Shown here piece by piece: positions 9,141 through 18,607 of a stretch of 64,000 nt of DNA; position 1 is the stretch's first letter; every line of letters starts with the position of its first letter. This DNA comes from an uncultured Erythrobacter sp. (lineage in GTDB: Bacteria > Pseudomonadota > Alphaproteobacteria > Sphingomonadales > Sphingomonadaceae): positions 2,220,566 to 2,284,565 of the forward strand of contig CANLPY010000001.1 of assembly GCA_947493165.1 (NCBI GenBank), in the 5' to 3' direction. The notes under the pieces are model-generated. The model saw only the letters and a list, made by a program, of their open reading frames with translations. It was not told the DNA's origin and did no database searches. The translations under genes were made by a program, and so were the position numbers.

Positions 9141-12100
9141 ATGTTCCAGTCAGACTTTTTCCCCGACAGCGAAACCTCAAGCACGGTTCCGCTCGCTTTC
9201 GCAATCGGTGAGCAAATTTCCCGGCGACTTGCGGATGGATGCCACCTCACCCGATCTGACATTGCCGAGTTCTTCGCCTCTCAAACCGGGGTGCAGGACT
9301 GGGGCAGTGCGTGGACGATCGACGACTATAACAACGCGGTCGAGATTGGAGCCTTGCTCTGGCTTCGCGAGTTCTCACGGATCGAGCTTGATACAAGCTT
9401 CCACGAGACCGCAGCACGGTTCGATTGGCTCGGTGCCGCCTTGCCGCCTCGCCACGTGCGCAGCGAATGCCAGATCGAACTTCAGCAGTTCTCGACGCCG
9501 CCGATCCTTGCCTGGCTCATGGCCAAAGCCGCATGCCTTGGCTCGCGCGATCACGTTCTTGAACCGTCAGCCGGCAATGGCGCCCTTGCGCTCTGGGGCG
9601 ACGTCCGAGGGTGCTCGCTGAGCCTCAACGAGATCGATTCCGGGCGGCGCGATGTGCTAGCGCATATCTTCTCTCGCGCTCGGCTTTCAGCATATGATGG
9701 CGAGTTGATCGCCGAACTCGCCCATGGCCCAAGCCCCAGCGTCATCTTGATGAACCCTCCCTTCGCCCGAAGCCGCGAGCGGGGCGTCGATGGCCGCACG
9801 GCAATGCGCCACCTGCGCAGTGCGCTGAGGGTTTGCGCGGTAGGAGGCCGCCTTGTTGCCATTCTCCCCGACGGCTTTGATGCCACGGCTTTTGTCGGAG
9901 ATCAGGAGCGGGCTACGCTGCTGCTCAATATCCGCCTGTCAGGCGTATTCTCACGAAGCGGAACGGGCATCGCTGTCAGAATGGTCGTCATCGAGAAGGC
10001 GGCTCTTCTGGACGCCTCCACGATCGCGGGGGAGTTCGCCGATCTTACTGAACTCCATTCCTGCTTGGCGAGTTTGCCCGATCGCGTGCCATTGCACGCC
10101 AACCTCCATCGCCTTCCGGTACGCTCGGTTGCGACCTCGGTAGGCGGCGCTGCATCGCGCAAGCCGGTCGCTCCCTTCGTGACTGGAGCCGCCCAAAAAA
10201 GCGCGGCAGTCGCGCTCGACTATCAAGCATTGGACGAGCCAGCACCCGTTCCCGAGCAGGCGGGTATCTACCTGCCCTACAGGCCGAGCCGTGTCATTAT
10301 GCAGGATGCCCTCGTCCACCCGACGCCGCTCGTAGAATCGGTTGCGATGGGCTCGGTCGCAGCACCGGTGCCGAAAGCGCGCCCCTTGCTTCCCGCGAAT
10401 TGGCAGGAGGGCAAACTGCTATCGGCAGCACAGTGCGAAAGTCTGGTCTACGCTTGCGAGGCATTTGCCCGCGACCTTCCCGGGCAGTTTCGACCGAGCC
10501 AACAGGGGACGACGGTCGAACTCGCGGAGGACGGACACTTCTACCGCCAGGGCTTTTTCCTCGGTGACGGTACAGGCGCAGGCAAGGGGCGCCAAATCGC
10601 GGGTGTCATCATGGACCGCTGGCTCTCGGGCGAACGCCGTCACATCTGGATCACCAAGAACGAGGCACTGCTCGAAGATGCGCGCCGCGACTGGGAAGCG
10701 CTTGGCGGGCTACCCCTCGACATCCAGCCGCTCTCCCGATGGAAGCTCGGAAATCTGGTGACGATGCCCGAGGGTATCCTATTCGTAACCTATCCAACGC
10801 TTCGTTCGGGACGCGCCGAAGACACGAGGCTCGATCAAATCCTCGACTGGGCCGCTGAGGATTTTGAGGGCGTGATCGCCTTCGACGAAGCGCATGCCAT
10901 GGCCAATGCGCTCGGCTCTTCGTCCACCCGCGGCAAAGTCAAAGGCTCTGAGCAAGGGATGGCAGGACTCCGGCTTCAGAACCATCTGCCGCGAGCACGT
11001 GTGCTTTACGCTTCCGCAACCGGCGCATCGGACATTGCCAATCTGGGCTACACAGCCCGGCTTGGATTGTGGGGCCCGGAAACTGCATTTCCGACGCATG
11101 AGGCATTCATGACCGAAATTCGCGCCGGCGGCGTCGCGGCGATGGAACTGGTTGCCCGCGATCTCAAGGCACAGGGGCTCTACCTTGCACGCGCATTGTC
11201 CTTTGCCGGGGTCGAATACGAGATCCTCGAACATCAGCTCACCGAAGCGCAGGTGCGGATCTATGATGCCTATGCCGAGGCTTGGGCGATCATCCACCGC
11301 AATCTCGAAGAAGCGCTCGAAGCGACTCGCGTAGTCGACGAGGACAGCGGCGATACGCTCAATCGCAACGCCAAGGCTGCGGCGCTCTCGATATTCGAAG
11401 GTACCAAGCAGCGCTTCTTTGCGCAGCTTCTGCTTTCGATGAAGCTGCCGAGCCTTATTCCGGCGATGGAAGCGGCGCTTAACGACGATAATTCGGTGGT
11501 CGTGCAGCTGGTCTCGACCGCCGAGGCTATGCTCGACCGGCGCCTGGCCGATCTCTCGGACGAAGAACGCGAAGCGCTCGATATCGATCTCTCTCCGCGC
11601 GAATATGTCATCGACTATCTCGCCAATAGCTTCCCCGTGCGCCTGATGCAGGTCTTCACTGACGAAGAGGGCAACTTGCGATCCGAAGCGATGAGCGACG
11701 AGCACGGCAATCCCGTTCTCTGCTCGCGTGCCATCGCCGCGCGCGACGCACTGATCGAGCAGCTCTGCGCGTTGCCGCCCATCGCAACAGCACTCGATGC
11801 CATCATCGAGCACTTCGGGACCGAGGCCGTGGCGGAAGTCACAGGCCGCACGCGCAGGTTGGTCTTGGGGCGCGACGGTCAGCAGCAGCTTGAACGTCGA
11901 AGCGCAAGCGCCAACGTCGCTGAAGCACAGTGCTTCATGGACGGAACCAAACGGATTCTGGTGTTCTCGGACGCAGGGGGTACGGGACGATCCTATCACG
12001 CCGACCTTGATGCAAAGAACCAGCAGCGCCGCGTCCATTTTCTCCTCGAACCGGGCTGGCGTGCCGACAATGCAATCCAGGGTCTTGGCCGGACAAACCG

Positions 12101-13376
12101 CACCAACCAGGCTTCTGCGCCGCTGTTCCGCCCGGTCACTACCGATGTGAAGGGCGAACGCCGCTTCATCTCGACCATCGCGCGAAGGCTCGATGCATTG
12201 GGCGCTCTCACACGCGGTCAGCGTCAGACAGGGGGACAGAACCTGTTCGACCCTGCCGACAATCTCGAAAGCGATTATGCGAAAGACGCGCTCTCGCGCT
12301 GGTTCCACCTGCTTTACGATGGCAAACTCGAGGCGGTCGGTTTCGGGGACTTGGTCGAGAGGACGGGACTCAAGCTCGAGAACCCCGATGGCGGCCTGAG
12401 CGATAACCTTCCCTCCATCCAACGCTGGCTCAACCGCATACTCGCACTTCCCATTGCCCTGCAGAACGGCATCTTCGAGGAATATCTCGGACTTGTTGAA
12501 GCGCGAATCGAGGCCGCACGCGAGGCTGGCACGCTTGATCTGGGGCTGGAAACTGTCCGCGTCGACAGCTTCGCGGTGCCGTCTGATGAAGTGCTCCGCA
12601 CCGATCCTGTTTCGGGGGCCGAAACCCGCCTCGTTTCGCTCGAAGTGGAACGCCAATTGCGTCCGCTGCGCTTCAAGCGTCTCGTGGGGATGCACGAGAT
12701 CGGGTCGCCCCAGGCCATTCCACTGCGCAATGCGCGCTCGGGCAAGGTGGCGCTGTCAATTCCGGCGCGGCGCCTCATTGCCGATGATGGCGCGGTGATC
12801 GAACGCCGTCGCCTTCTCCGACCGCTTCAATCGGTCAACTGGACGCTCGAAGCTCTTGGAGAAAGCTTATGGGAGGAAGTCGGCGTGACCGAGTTCACCC
12901 GTCTATGGACACAAGAAGAAAACGCCGCAGCCGCTTCGCCGGTGACCGAACGAGTGCATCTTGCCGCGGGACTGCTGCTCCCGGTCTGGAAGCGGCTCCC
13001 TGGCGACCATGTTCGCGTCACGCGGCTTGTCGCCGAGGACGGCAGCTCGATCATCGGGCGCGAAGTCCTCGATATCGACCTCACCAAGATCGCGGAAACG
13101 TTCGGCTTGAAAGGTGTGTCCGGCCCGGCTCCAGCCGAACTCGGGAAACTGGTCCTGTCGAGCGGAACGCCCCAGCCGCTTACCAGTCATGACGCACTGA
13201 CCATCAAGCGCTCTCTGGTCGGCGGCGAGCAACGCCTTGAACTCACCGGGTATGCACCTGAGCGACTCGACTGGTACAAGACCAAGGGCTGTTTCACCGA
13301 GATCATTCGTTACCGCACCCGGCTTTTCGTCCCCGTGTCGAAGGCATCCTCCATTCTCCCGACTATTGCAGCCTGA
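9141..13376 (+). CDS. Large DNA methylase-helicase of the strawberry-notch family
   Basis: MTase-like LEPSAGNGALALWG and ILMNPPFAR; Walker A GDGTGAGKGRQ; DEAH box IAFDEAHAMANA; SNO-type C-terminus FSDAGGTGRSYHADL; ATG at 9141 preceded by AGGAGG. Confidence 0.88.
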   Translation: MFQSDFFPDSETSSTVPLAFAIGEQISRRLADGCHLTRSDIAEFFASQTGVQDWGSAWTIDDYNNAVEIGALLWLREFSRIELDTSFHETAARFDWLGAALPPRHVRSECQIELQQFSTPPILAWLMAKAACLGSRDHVLEPSAGNGALALWGDVRGCSLSLNEIDSGRRDVLAHIFSRARLSAYDGELIAELAHGPSPSVILMNPPFARSRERGVDGRTAMRHLRSALRVCAVGGRLVAILPDGFDATAFVGDQERATLLLNIRLSGVFSRSGTGIAVRMVVIEKAALLDASTIAGEFADLTELHSCLASLPDRVPLHANLHRLPVRSVATSVGGAASRKPVAPFVTGAAQKSAAVALDYQALDEPAPVPEQAGIYLPYRPSRVIMQDALVHPTPLVESVAMGSVAAPVPKARPLLPANWQEGKLLSAAQCESLVYACEAFARDLPGQFRPSQQGTTVELAEDGHFYRQGFFLGDGTGAGKGRQIAGVIMDRWLSGERRHIWITKNEALLEDARRDWEALGGLPLDIQPLSRWKLGNLVTMPEGILFVTYPTLRSGRAEDTRLDQILDWAAEDFEGVIAFDEAHAMANALGSSSTRGKVKGSEQGMAGLRLQNHLPRARVLYASATGASDIANLGYTARLGLWGPETAFPTHEAFMTEIRAGGVAAMELVARDLKAQGLYLARALSFAGVEYEILEHQLTEAQVRIYDAYAEAWAIIHRNLEEALEATRVVDEDSGDTLNRNAKAAALSIFEGTKQRFFAQLLLSMKLPSLIPAMEAALNDDNSVVVQLVSTAEAMLDRRLADLSDEEREALDIDLSPREYVIDYLANSFPVRLMQVFTDEEGNLRSEAMSDEHGNPVLCSRAIAARDALIEQLCALPPIATALDAIIEHFGTEAVAEVTGRTRRLVLGRDGQQQLERRSASANVAEAQCFMDGTKRILVFSDAGGTGRSYHADLDAKNQQRRVHFLLEPGWRADNAIQGLGRTNRTNQASAPLFRPVTTDVKGERRFISTIARRLDALGALTRGQRQTGGQNLFDPADNLESDYAKDALSRWFHLLYDGKLEAVGFGDLVERTGLKLENPDGGLSDNLPSIQRWLNRILALPIALQNGIFEEYLGLVEARIEAAREAGTLDLGLETVRVDSFAVPSDEVLRTDPVSGAETRLVSLEVERQLRPLRFKRLVGMHEIGSPQAIPLRNARSGKVALSIPARRLIADDGAVIERRRLLRPLQSVNWTLEALGESLWEEVGVTEFTRLWTQEENAAAASPVTERVHLAAGLLLPVWKRLPGDHVRVTRLVAEDGSSIIGREVLDIDLTKIAETFGLKGVSGPAPAELGKLVLSSGTPQPLTSHDALTIKRSLVGGEQRLELTGYAPERLDWYKTKGCFTEIIRYRTRLFVPVSKASSILPTIAA

Positions 13377-13475
13377 GGAGCAAATCCAAGGTCAAGCGTG
13401 AGAGAGGGGAGGGTGCCGGTGGCTTGTCGGGCCATGCACCTTCGCGTGGCTCTTCAATCCATCAGGAGACAATCC

Positions 13476-15446
13476 ATGATCCAGTCTATTCCCTTGAAGA
13501 AGCTCGTTCAAAGCCCGCGCAATGTGCGCAAGTCGAGCGACGTCCTTGCCGACCTGCAGCTTCGTGCGGACATTGCCGCCCGAGGCCTCTTGCAGAACCT
13601 CGTCGTGCGAAAAGCCAAGCGCGGCAAATTCGAAGTCGAAGCCGGCGGTCGCCGTCTTGCTCAGCTCCAGGCTCTGGCCGAAGAAGGCACACTTCCCAAG
13701 AACCACGAAGTCACTTGCCTTGTCATCGAAGGCGAGGAAAGCGAAGTGCGCGAAGCGAGCCTCGCCGAGAACTTCCAGCGGCTTGCGATGAACCCTGCCG
13801 ACGAAGCGCAGGCTTTCGCCGCAATCATCGAAGCGGGAGCGAGCACCGAAGACGTGGCTCGCCGGTTCGGTCTCACAGTCCGCTTCGTTGAGGGCCGTCT
13901 GCGTTTGGCTGGCCTCGCACCATGTGTCTTCGAAGCGCTCGCCCAAGGCGCGATCACGCTCGACATGGCCCAGGCCTATGGAGCGATCTCCGACATTGAT
14001 CGTCAGGCACACGTCTATGCCGAGCTGCAGGATGCCTGGTACCAAGTCACGCCAGAGACGATCCGCCGCATGGTGCTCGATGCCACTGTTCGTGGCTCCG
14101 ATCCGCGCGCGGTTCTGGTCGGGCGCGATGCGTACCTCGCTGCAGGTGGCCGCATCGAACGCGAACTCTTCGACGACGAAGCCAGCGAGAGTTGGATCGA
14201 TGTCGTGCTGCTCGAAGACCTTGCCCAGAAAGCGATGGATGATGCTGCGAAAAGGGTAGCTGAAGAACACGGACTTGCCTGGGTGCGACCCACGCTTGGG
14301 AACTATGTCAGCCACGACCTCGTCGAGGGTCTCAACCGGCTTCCATGCGAACCGGCTCCGCTCACCGAAGAGGAGGCCCGCGAGCTCAGCGAACTTGAAG
14401 CGGACTACGACCGGACGGCGGCCATCCTCGAAGATGAGGACAGCGACGAAAGCGAGGTCGCGAAGGCGGAAGAAGAACTTGTCTCGATCGACCGCGCGAT
14501 GCGCGATCTCAACGATTGTCCGCCGGTCCTTGCCGACGAGCTCAAGTCGGAGGCTGGAGCCTTCCTTGTGCTTTCTCGCAATGGTGAACCGGCATTGGTG
14601 CCGCAGTACTACACGGAGGCAGAAATCATCGACGAGGATGACGGAGTAGTCGAATCGGTGGATGCAGGTGCCGAATCCAAGCGCAAGAGCGGTGCGCTTT
14701 CGCAGCGCCTGCTCGACGAGCTCGCGATGCAGCGTCGCGATATCCTGGCAATCCACTTGGCCAACGATCCTGCGCTTGCGCTCGACTTCATGGTCTTCAC
14801 GCTCGCAGATGCCGATGGGCATGACTGGCGCGCGAAGAAGGCATCGACGCTGGTCGGCTCGGTAGCATCCGGACCGGTGACCGGTTTCGAGGCCAAGGAT
14901 GCGCCCGCAAGCGCAGCGCTTGCTGAATTCGCCGCTACGCTCGACGAGAGCTGGCGCGCCGGTGAGACCGATGTCGAGCGGTTCGAACGCTTCCGCGCAT
15001 TGAGCGATGAAGCACGTTCCGCCTGGCTCGGCCATGTCGTATCCCGCACCCTGGTCGCGAGCCTTGCCTGTGTAGGCGATCGCTCGGCACCGCTGCACGA
15101 GATCCTCGGGTCGCTGCTTGAGATCGAAACCGCGCATTGGTGGCGGCCAACGGCGGCGAACTTCTTCGATCGTGTGGCCAAGGCGCGCACACTCGAAGCG
15201 CTCGATGCAGCAGGCGGCGCTGAACTCGTCAGCCGCTATGCAGGTTCGAAGAAAGCAGAACTGGCGAGCGCAGCTGAACGCATCTTCTCCGGCAATTTCA
15301 TCGGAGAGGCGGATGTGAAGACGCGAGCGGGAGCGTGGGTGCCGGAGATCATGCGCTTCGGTTCACCTGAGGAACCGGTCGAGGATGAAACTGCGGACCC
15401 GGCTGATGACGAGACCGTGAACGAAATTGCCGAGCAGGCTGCCTGA
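13476..15446 (+). CDS. ParB/RepB/Spo0J-family protein with long C-terminal region
   Basis: IPLKKLVQSPRNVRKSSDVLADLQLRADIAARGLLQNLVV..., LAENFQRLAMNPADEAQAF; start ATG 13476 with SD AGGAG. Confidence 0.88.
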   Translation: MIQSIPLKKLVQSPRNVRKSSDVLADLQLRADIAARGLLQNLVVRKAKRGKFEVEAGGRRLAQLQALAEEGTLPKNHEVTCLVIEGEESEVREASLAENFQRLAMNPADEAQAFAAIIEAGASTEDVARRFGLTVRFVEGRLRLAGLAPCVFEALAQGAITLDMAQAYGAISDIDRQAHVYAELQDAWYQVTPETIRRMVLDATVRGSDPRAVLVGRDAYLAAGGRIERELFDDEASESWIDVVLLEDLAQKAMDDAAKRVAEEHGLAWVRPTLGNYVSHDLVEGLNRLPCEPAPLTEEEARELSELEADYDRTAAILEDEDSDESEVAKAEEELVSIDRAMRDLNDCPPVLADELKSEAGAFLVLSRNGEPALVPQYYTEAEIIDEDDGVVESVDAGAESKRKSGALSQRLLDELAMQRRDILAIHLANDPALALDFMVFTLADADGHDWRAKKASTLVGSVASGPVTGFEAKDAPASAALAEFAATLDESWRAGETDVERFERFRALSDEARSAWLGHVVSRTLVASLACVGDRSAPLHEILGSLLEIETAHWWRPTAANFFDRVAKARTLEALDAAGGAELVSRYAGSKKAELASAAERIFSGNFIGEADVKTRAGAWVPEIMRFGSPEEPVEDETADPADDETVNEIAEQAA

Positions 15447-15471
15447 CCCCTCCTGACAGGTCCAGGTCACT

Positions 15472-15511
15472 CGGCGGGCGGTTCGTCCCTCTCGGGACGG
15501 GCCGCCTTTCT
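15472..15511 (+). terminator. Rho-independent terminator after parB-like gene
   Basis: GGCGG...CGTCCC-TCTC-GGGACG..CCGCC followed by TTTCTT. Confidence 0.7.
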
Positions 15512-15650
15512 TCATGTCAGTTTTTGGGCCGGAACCTGTCAGTCTGCTTTTCGGTTTGGGTAGTACAGAAGCTGCCATTCCGCTCCCGACCCAATTGCAG
15601 AAGTTTACCTAGGCCAATCCGACAGGTGGCTCGTCCCTGCCAACCAGCGC

Positions 15651-16136
15651 CTAATCGACATCAAGATTATCGCGCATCTTCAGCAAGGCTTTACCGAAGC
15701 ACTCCAGATCGTTGAGCTCCAAACCAGAGAGCAGTCTCTCATATGTAGCGTCCGCCTCCTTGCGCAATGCTGGCAATAACTCGATTGCAGCAGGCAGCAG
15801 GTGTACGTGCCATACGCGCCGATCATTCTGCGCACTTCGTCGTTCGACCAGCTCCATTTTCTCAAGCCTATCGATTGCCTGACCAATGCTGGCGCGCTCG
15901 AGGTCCAGCCGCTTTGCCAGCTGCGTCTGGGTCATTCCGGGTGTCCGGTAGACATAGGCCAAGGTGCGCCACTGCGTGCGAGTGAGGCCAAACTGTTCGA
16001 CCGAAAAATCAAAATTGCGCCGCAATCGCGAGGTCACATCCTCTAGCAGAAATACGAACCGATCAGTGTCGGTCAGAAAGCTCTCTGCGGCTGCGTCAGC
16101 GTCTTGTTTCGAGTTCGATACCATCATCGGACCCAT
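15651..16136 (-). CDS. MarR-family transcriptional regulator
   Basis: LTRTQWRTLAYVYRTPGMTQTQLAKRLDLERASIGQAIDRLEKMELVERR; start taken at internal Met (MGPMMVSNSK). Confidence 0.9.
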   Translation of the reverse strand: MGPMMVSNSKQDADAAAESFLTDTDRFVFLLEDVTSRLRRNFDFSVEQFGLTRTQWRTLAYVYRTPGMTQTQLAKRLDLERASIGQAIDRLEKMELVERRSAQNDRRVWHVHLLPAAIELLPALRKEADATYERLLSGLELNDLECFGKALLKMRDNLDVD

Positions 16137-16162
16137 ACCAGCCCTCTGAACAAAATAAAATT

Positions 16163-16189
16163 CTTTACTGTAAAGTGCATTACAATGTA
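16163..16189. promoter_or_regulatory. Two palindromes (CTTTACTGTAAAG and TACAATGTA) between divergent marR and hydrolase: putative MarR operators
   Basis: Palindromes read directly in the divergent intergenic region. Confidence 0.6.
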
Positions 16190-16202
16190 GCAACTGACAG
16201 TT

Positions 16203-17090
16203 ATGTCAGACAACGCGCAAACCATCAGAGGCCATGAGGCGATCACGCTCGCCGCCGAGGTCTCAGGAGACGAAAGTGCACCCCCCGTCCTGCTGGCGCA
16301 TGGCGGCGGACAAACCCGCCGCGCTTGGAAACGTGTCACCGGTGAGCTCACCTCGGCTGGCTTCCGCGTCATTGCGCTTGATTTGCGCGGTCATGGTGAC
16401 AGTGCGTGGTCCGAAGACGGCTCCTATGACCTGCGCGATTTCGCGTCTGACCTCGTTGCGGTTTCGTCGCAGCTTGATCGCAAGCCTGCGGTCGTGGGTG
16501 CATCGCTTGGCGGGCTTGCAGGAATGATTGCCGAGGGTGAACTTGCTTCGGGCAGCTTCGCTTCACTCACTCTTGTCGACATAGCACCGCGGATGGAGCC
16601 AAGCGGGGTCATGCGTGTGGTCGGCTTCATGGAGAAGCATATTGATCGCGGGTTTGCTTCCCCACAAGAAGCGGCAGAAATTATCGCCAGCTACATGCCG
16701 CATCGCCAGAAGCGCGGGGCTGGAGGAAACCTCAAACACTATTTGCGGCAAAAGGCCGATGGACGCTTTTATTGGCATTGGGACCCCCAATTTATCCGCA
16801 ACATAATGAGCGAAAAGCGATTGGACCCAGAGCATCAAGAAAGACAGTTTGAAGGGTTGAGCAAGGCGGCGGCGAATCTGTCGCTCCCGCTGCATCTCGT
16901 TCGCGGGGGATCGAGCGACCTCGTCTCTGAGGAGTCAGTCACGCACCTAAGAAAAATGGTTCCCCATGCCGAATACACAGACATTGCCGGTGCAACGCAC
17001 ATGGTGGTCGGGGATTCCAACGATGCATTTTCGGCGGCGATTGTCGGCTTTCTCAAACGCCATCATGGCACGACGGAAAAGGCTACATGA
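16203..17090 (+). CDS. Alpha/beta hydrolase
   Basis: LLAHGGGQTRRAWKRV, VIALDLRGHGDS, VVGASLGGLAGM nucleophile elbow, catalytic His in GATHMVV. Confidence 0.9.
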   Translation: MSDNAQTIRGHEAITLAAEVSGDESAPPVLLAHGGGQTRRAWKRVTGELTSAGFRVIALDLRGHGDSAWSEDGSYDLRDFASDLVAVSSQLDRKPAVVGASLGGLAGMIAEGELASGSFASLTLVDIAPRMEPSGVMRVVGFMEKHIDRGFASPQEAAEIIASYMPHRQKRGAGGNLKHYLRQKADGRFYWHWDPQFIRNIMSEKRLDPEHQERQFEGLSKAAANLSLPLHLVRGGSSDLVSEESVTHLRKMVPHAEYTDIAGATHMVVGDSNDAFSAAIVGFLKRHHGTTEKAT

Positions 17091-17500
17091 CCAAGGAGCC
17101 AGCCCTTATCGAGCGCGAACAGCTGGAAGAGATGTTGCGCATCGCGCCCTTCCACCAATGGCTGGGCGTCGAGATCAAGTCGCATTCAGCCGATCAGCTT
17201 CAGCTCCTAATGCCATGGCGCAATGAGATTGTTTCCAACCCCATGTTAGGCGCTGCTCACGGGGGCGTTCTGGCGGCTCTTATCGATCTTACCGGACTTT
17301 ACACACTCCTTGCGATGGGGACGATGGTCAAAGCGACCGCCGATCTAAGGGTCGATTATCATCGTCCTGCCACATCAGGGCCGCTCACGGCGACGGGGCG
17401 CATTGTGAAGATTGGGCGGCAGATATCCGTTGCAGAGACAAACATTACTGGCCCTGAGGGCAAGCTCGTAGCAAGTGGCCGGGGTGCCTATACATGCTGA
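17087..17500 (+). CDS. PaaI-family (hotdog) thioesterase
   Basis: MLGAAHGGVLAALIDLTGLYTL ... DLRVDYHRPA. Confidence 0.9.
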   Translation: MTKEPALIEREQLEEMLRIAPFHQWLGVEIKSHSADQLQLLMPWRNEIVSNPMLGAAHGGVLAALIDLTGLYTLLAMGTMVKATADLRVDYHRPATSGPLTATGRIVKIGRQISVAETNITGPEGKLVASGRGAYTC

Positions 17501-18606
17501 GGCGCGGAGCCCTGTCTTGGCTCGCCATTTGCGCGCTCGCTCTGGCAGCGTGTTCGGACAACTCGGAAACTGTCGATGCGACCGAACCGGCGCAATTAGA
17601 ACTACGCCAAGTCGAAACGATCATCGTAAAGCCTGAACTCTTGGCAGAGCCGGTAAAGGCATTCGGCACCATCGCGGCAAAGCAGCGCAGCGCAATTGGT
17701 GCCTTGGCCGAAGGGCCTGTCGAACGGATATTCGTCAAAGTCGGCGACCGGGTAACACGCGGGCAGCCGCTCTTCCGAATTCGTCAGGCTGATTACCAAA
17801 GGCGCGTCGCAGAAGCTCAGGCGGCAGTTGATCTAACCGACGCACAAGCGATTGAGGCAGAGCGCCGATATGAACGCGTGATCGCGCTGGCCCCCAGAGG
17901 TTTCGTTTCAAAAGCGCAAGTCGACGCTGCCGAAACCGAGTTGGCCGTTGCCCGTGCGCAGATGGCCCAAGCCGAGGCCGTTCTTGGGACCGCAAAGCAG
18001 GCGCTCAGTGATACGATCACGCGCGCACCTTATGACGGCGTTGTAACGGCAAGATTGGTCGATGAGGGCGTTTATCTCAACAACCGGTTTTCGACGGGCG
18101 GGCAATCCGCAGCGCTTGAATTGCAGGAGATTGGGACTGTCGCGGCTATCGTAAATGCCCCGCAGGAATATGTGGATTCCTTCCGTCGCAATATGCCCGC
18201 TCGCGTGTTTATCGAAGGGTTCGATGAGCCGTTCGATAGCATCGTTTACATCATTAATGACCGCGTCGATCCGGAAAGCCGAATGGTTGAACTGCGGCTT
18301 CCGATCAGCAACCCGAATTATCGGATTAGCTCGGGGTTGGCCGCACGTGCTTTGATTGAAGTTTCTCCCGAACCGGCGATCATCCTGCCGGGCACCGCCA
18401 TTCAAGGCGACAATGCATCCGCTATTGTATTGGTGGTCGAAGACGGCAAGGCGCAGCGCCGCGAGGTAACCTACGAGAGTATCGATCTTGACAGAGTTCG
18501 CGTCCAGTCGGGGTTGAACGAGGGAGACGAGGTCATACTCAATCCTCCGGCCACATTGCGTGTAGGCGCTCCAGTCAAGCCGCGCCGCACGCCAAGCGAA
18601 ACCTAA
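17494..18606 (+). CDS. RND efflux periplasmic adaptor (MFP) lipoprotein
   Basis: LALAACSD lipobox, VGDRVTRGQPLFRIRQADYQRRVAEAQA, ITRAPYDGVVTARLVDEGVYL. Confidence 0.92.
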   Translation: MLRRGALSWLAICALALAACSDNSETVDATEPAQLELRQVETIIVKPELLAEPVKAFGTIAAKQRSAIGALAEGPVERIFVKVGDRVTRGQPLFRIRQADYQRRVAEAQAAVDLTDAQAIEAERRYERVIALAPRGFVSKAQVDAAETELAVARAQMAQAEAVLGTAKQALSDTITRAPYDGVVTARLVDEGVYLNNRFSTGGQSAALELQEIGTVAAIVNAPQEYVDSFRRNMPARVFIEGFDEPFDSIVYIINDRVDPESRMVELRLPISNPNYRISSGLAARALIEVSPEPAIILPGTAIQGDNASAIVLVVEDGKAQRREVTYESIDLDRVRVQSGLNEGDEVILNPPATLRVGAPVKPRRTPSET

Positions 18607-18607
18607 T

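Noticed and set aside
10779-12695. 638-aa antisense ORF opposite the methylase-helicase gene
   Set aside because: Mirror ORF typical of GC-rich DNA; no recognisable motifs and the sense frame has clear family motifs
13392-15137. 581-aa antisense ORF opposite the parB-like gene
   Set aside because: Same explanation; sense strand clearly encodes ParB motifs
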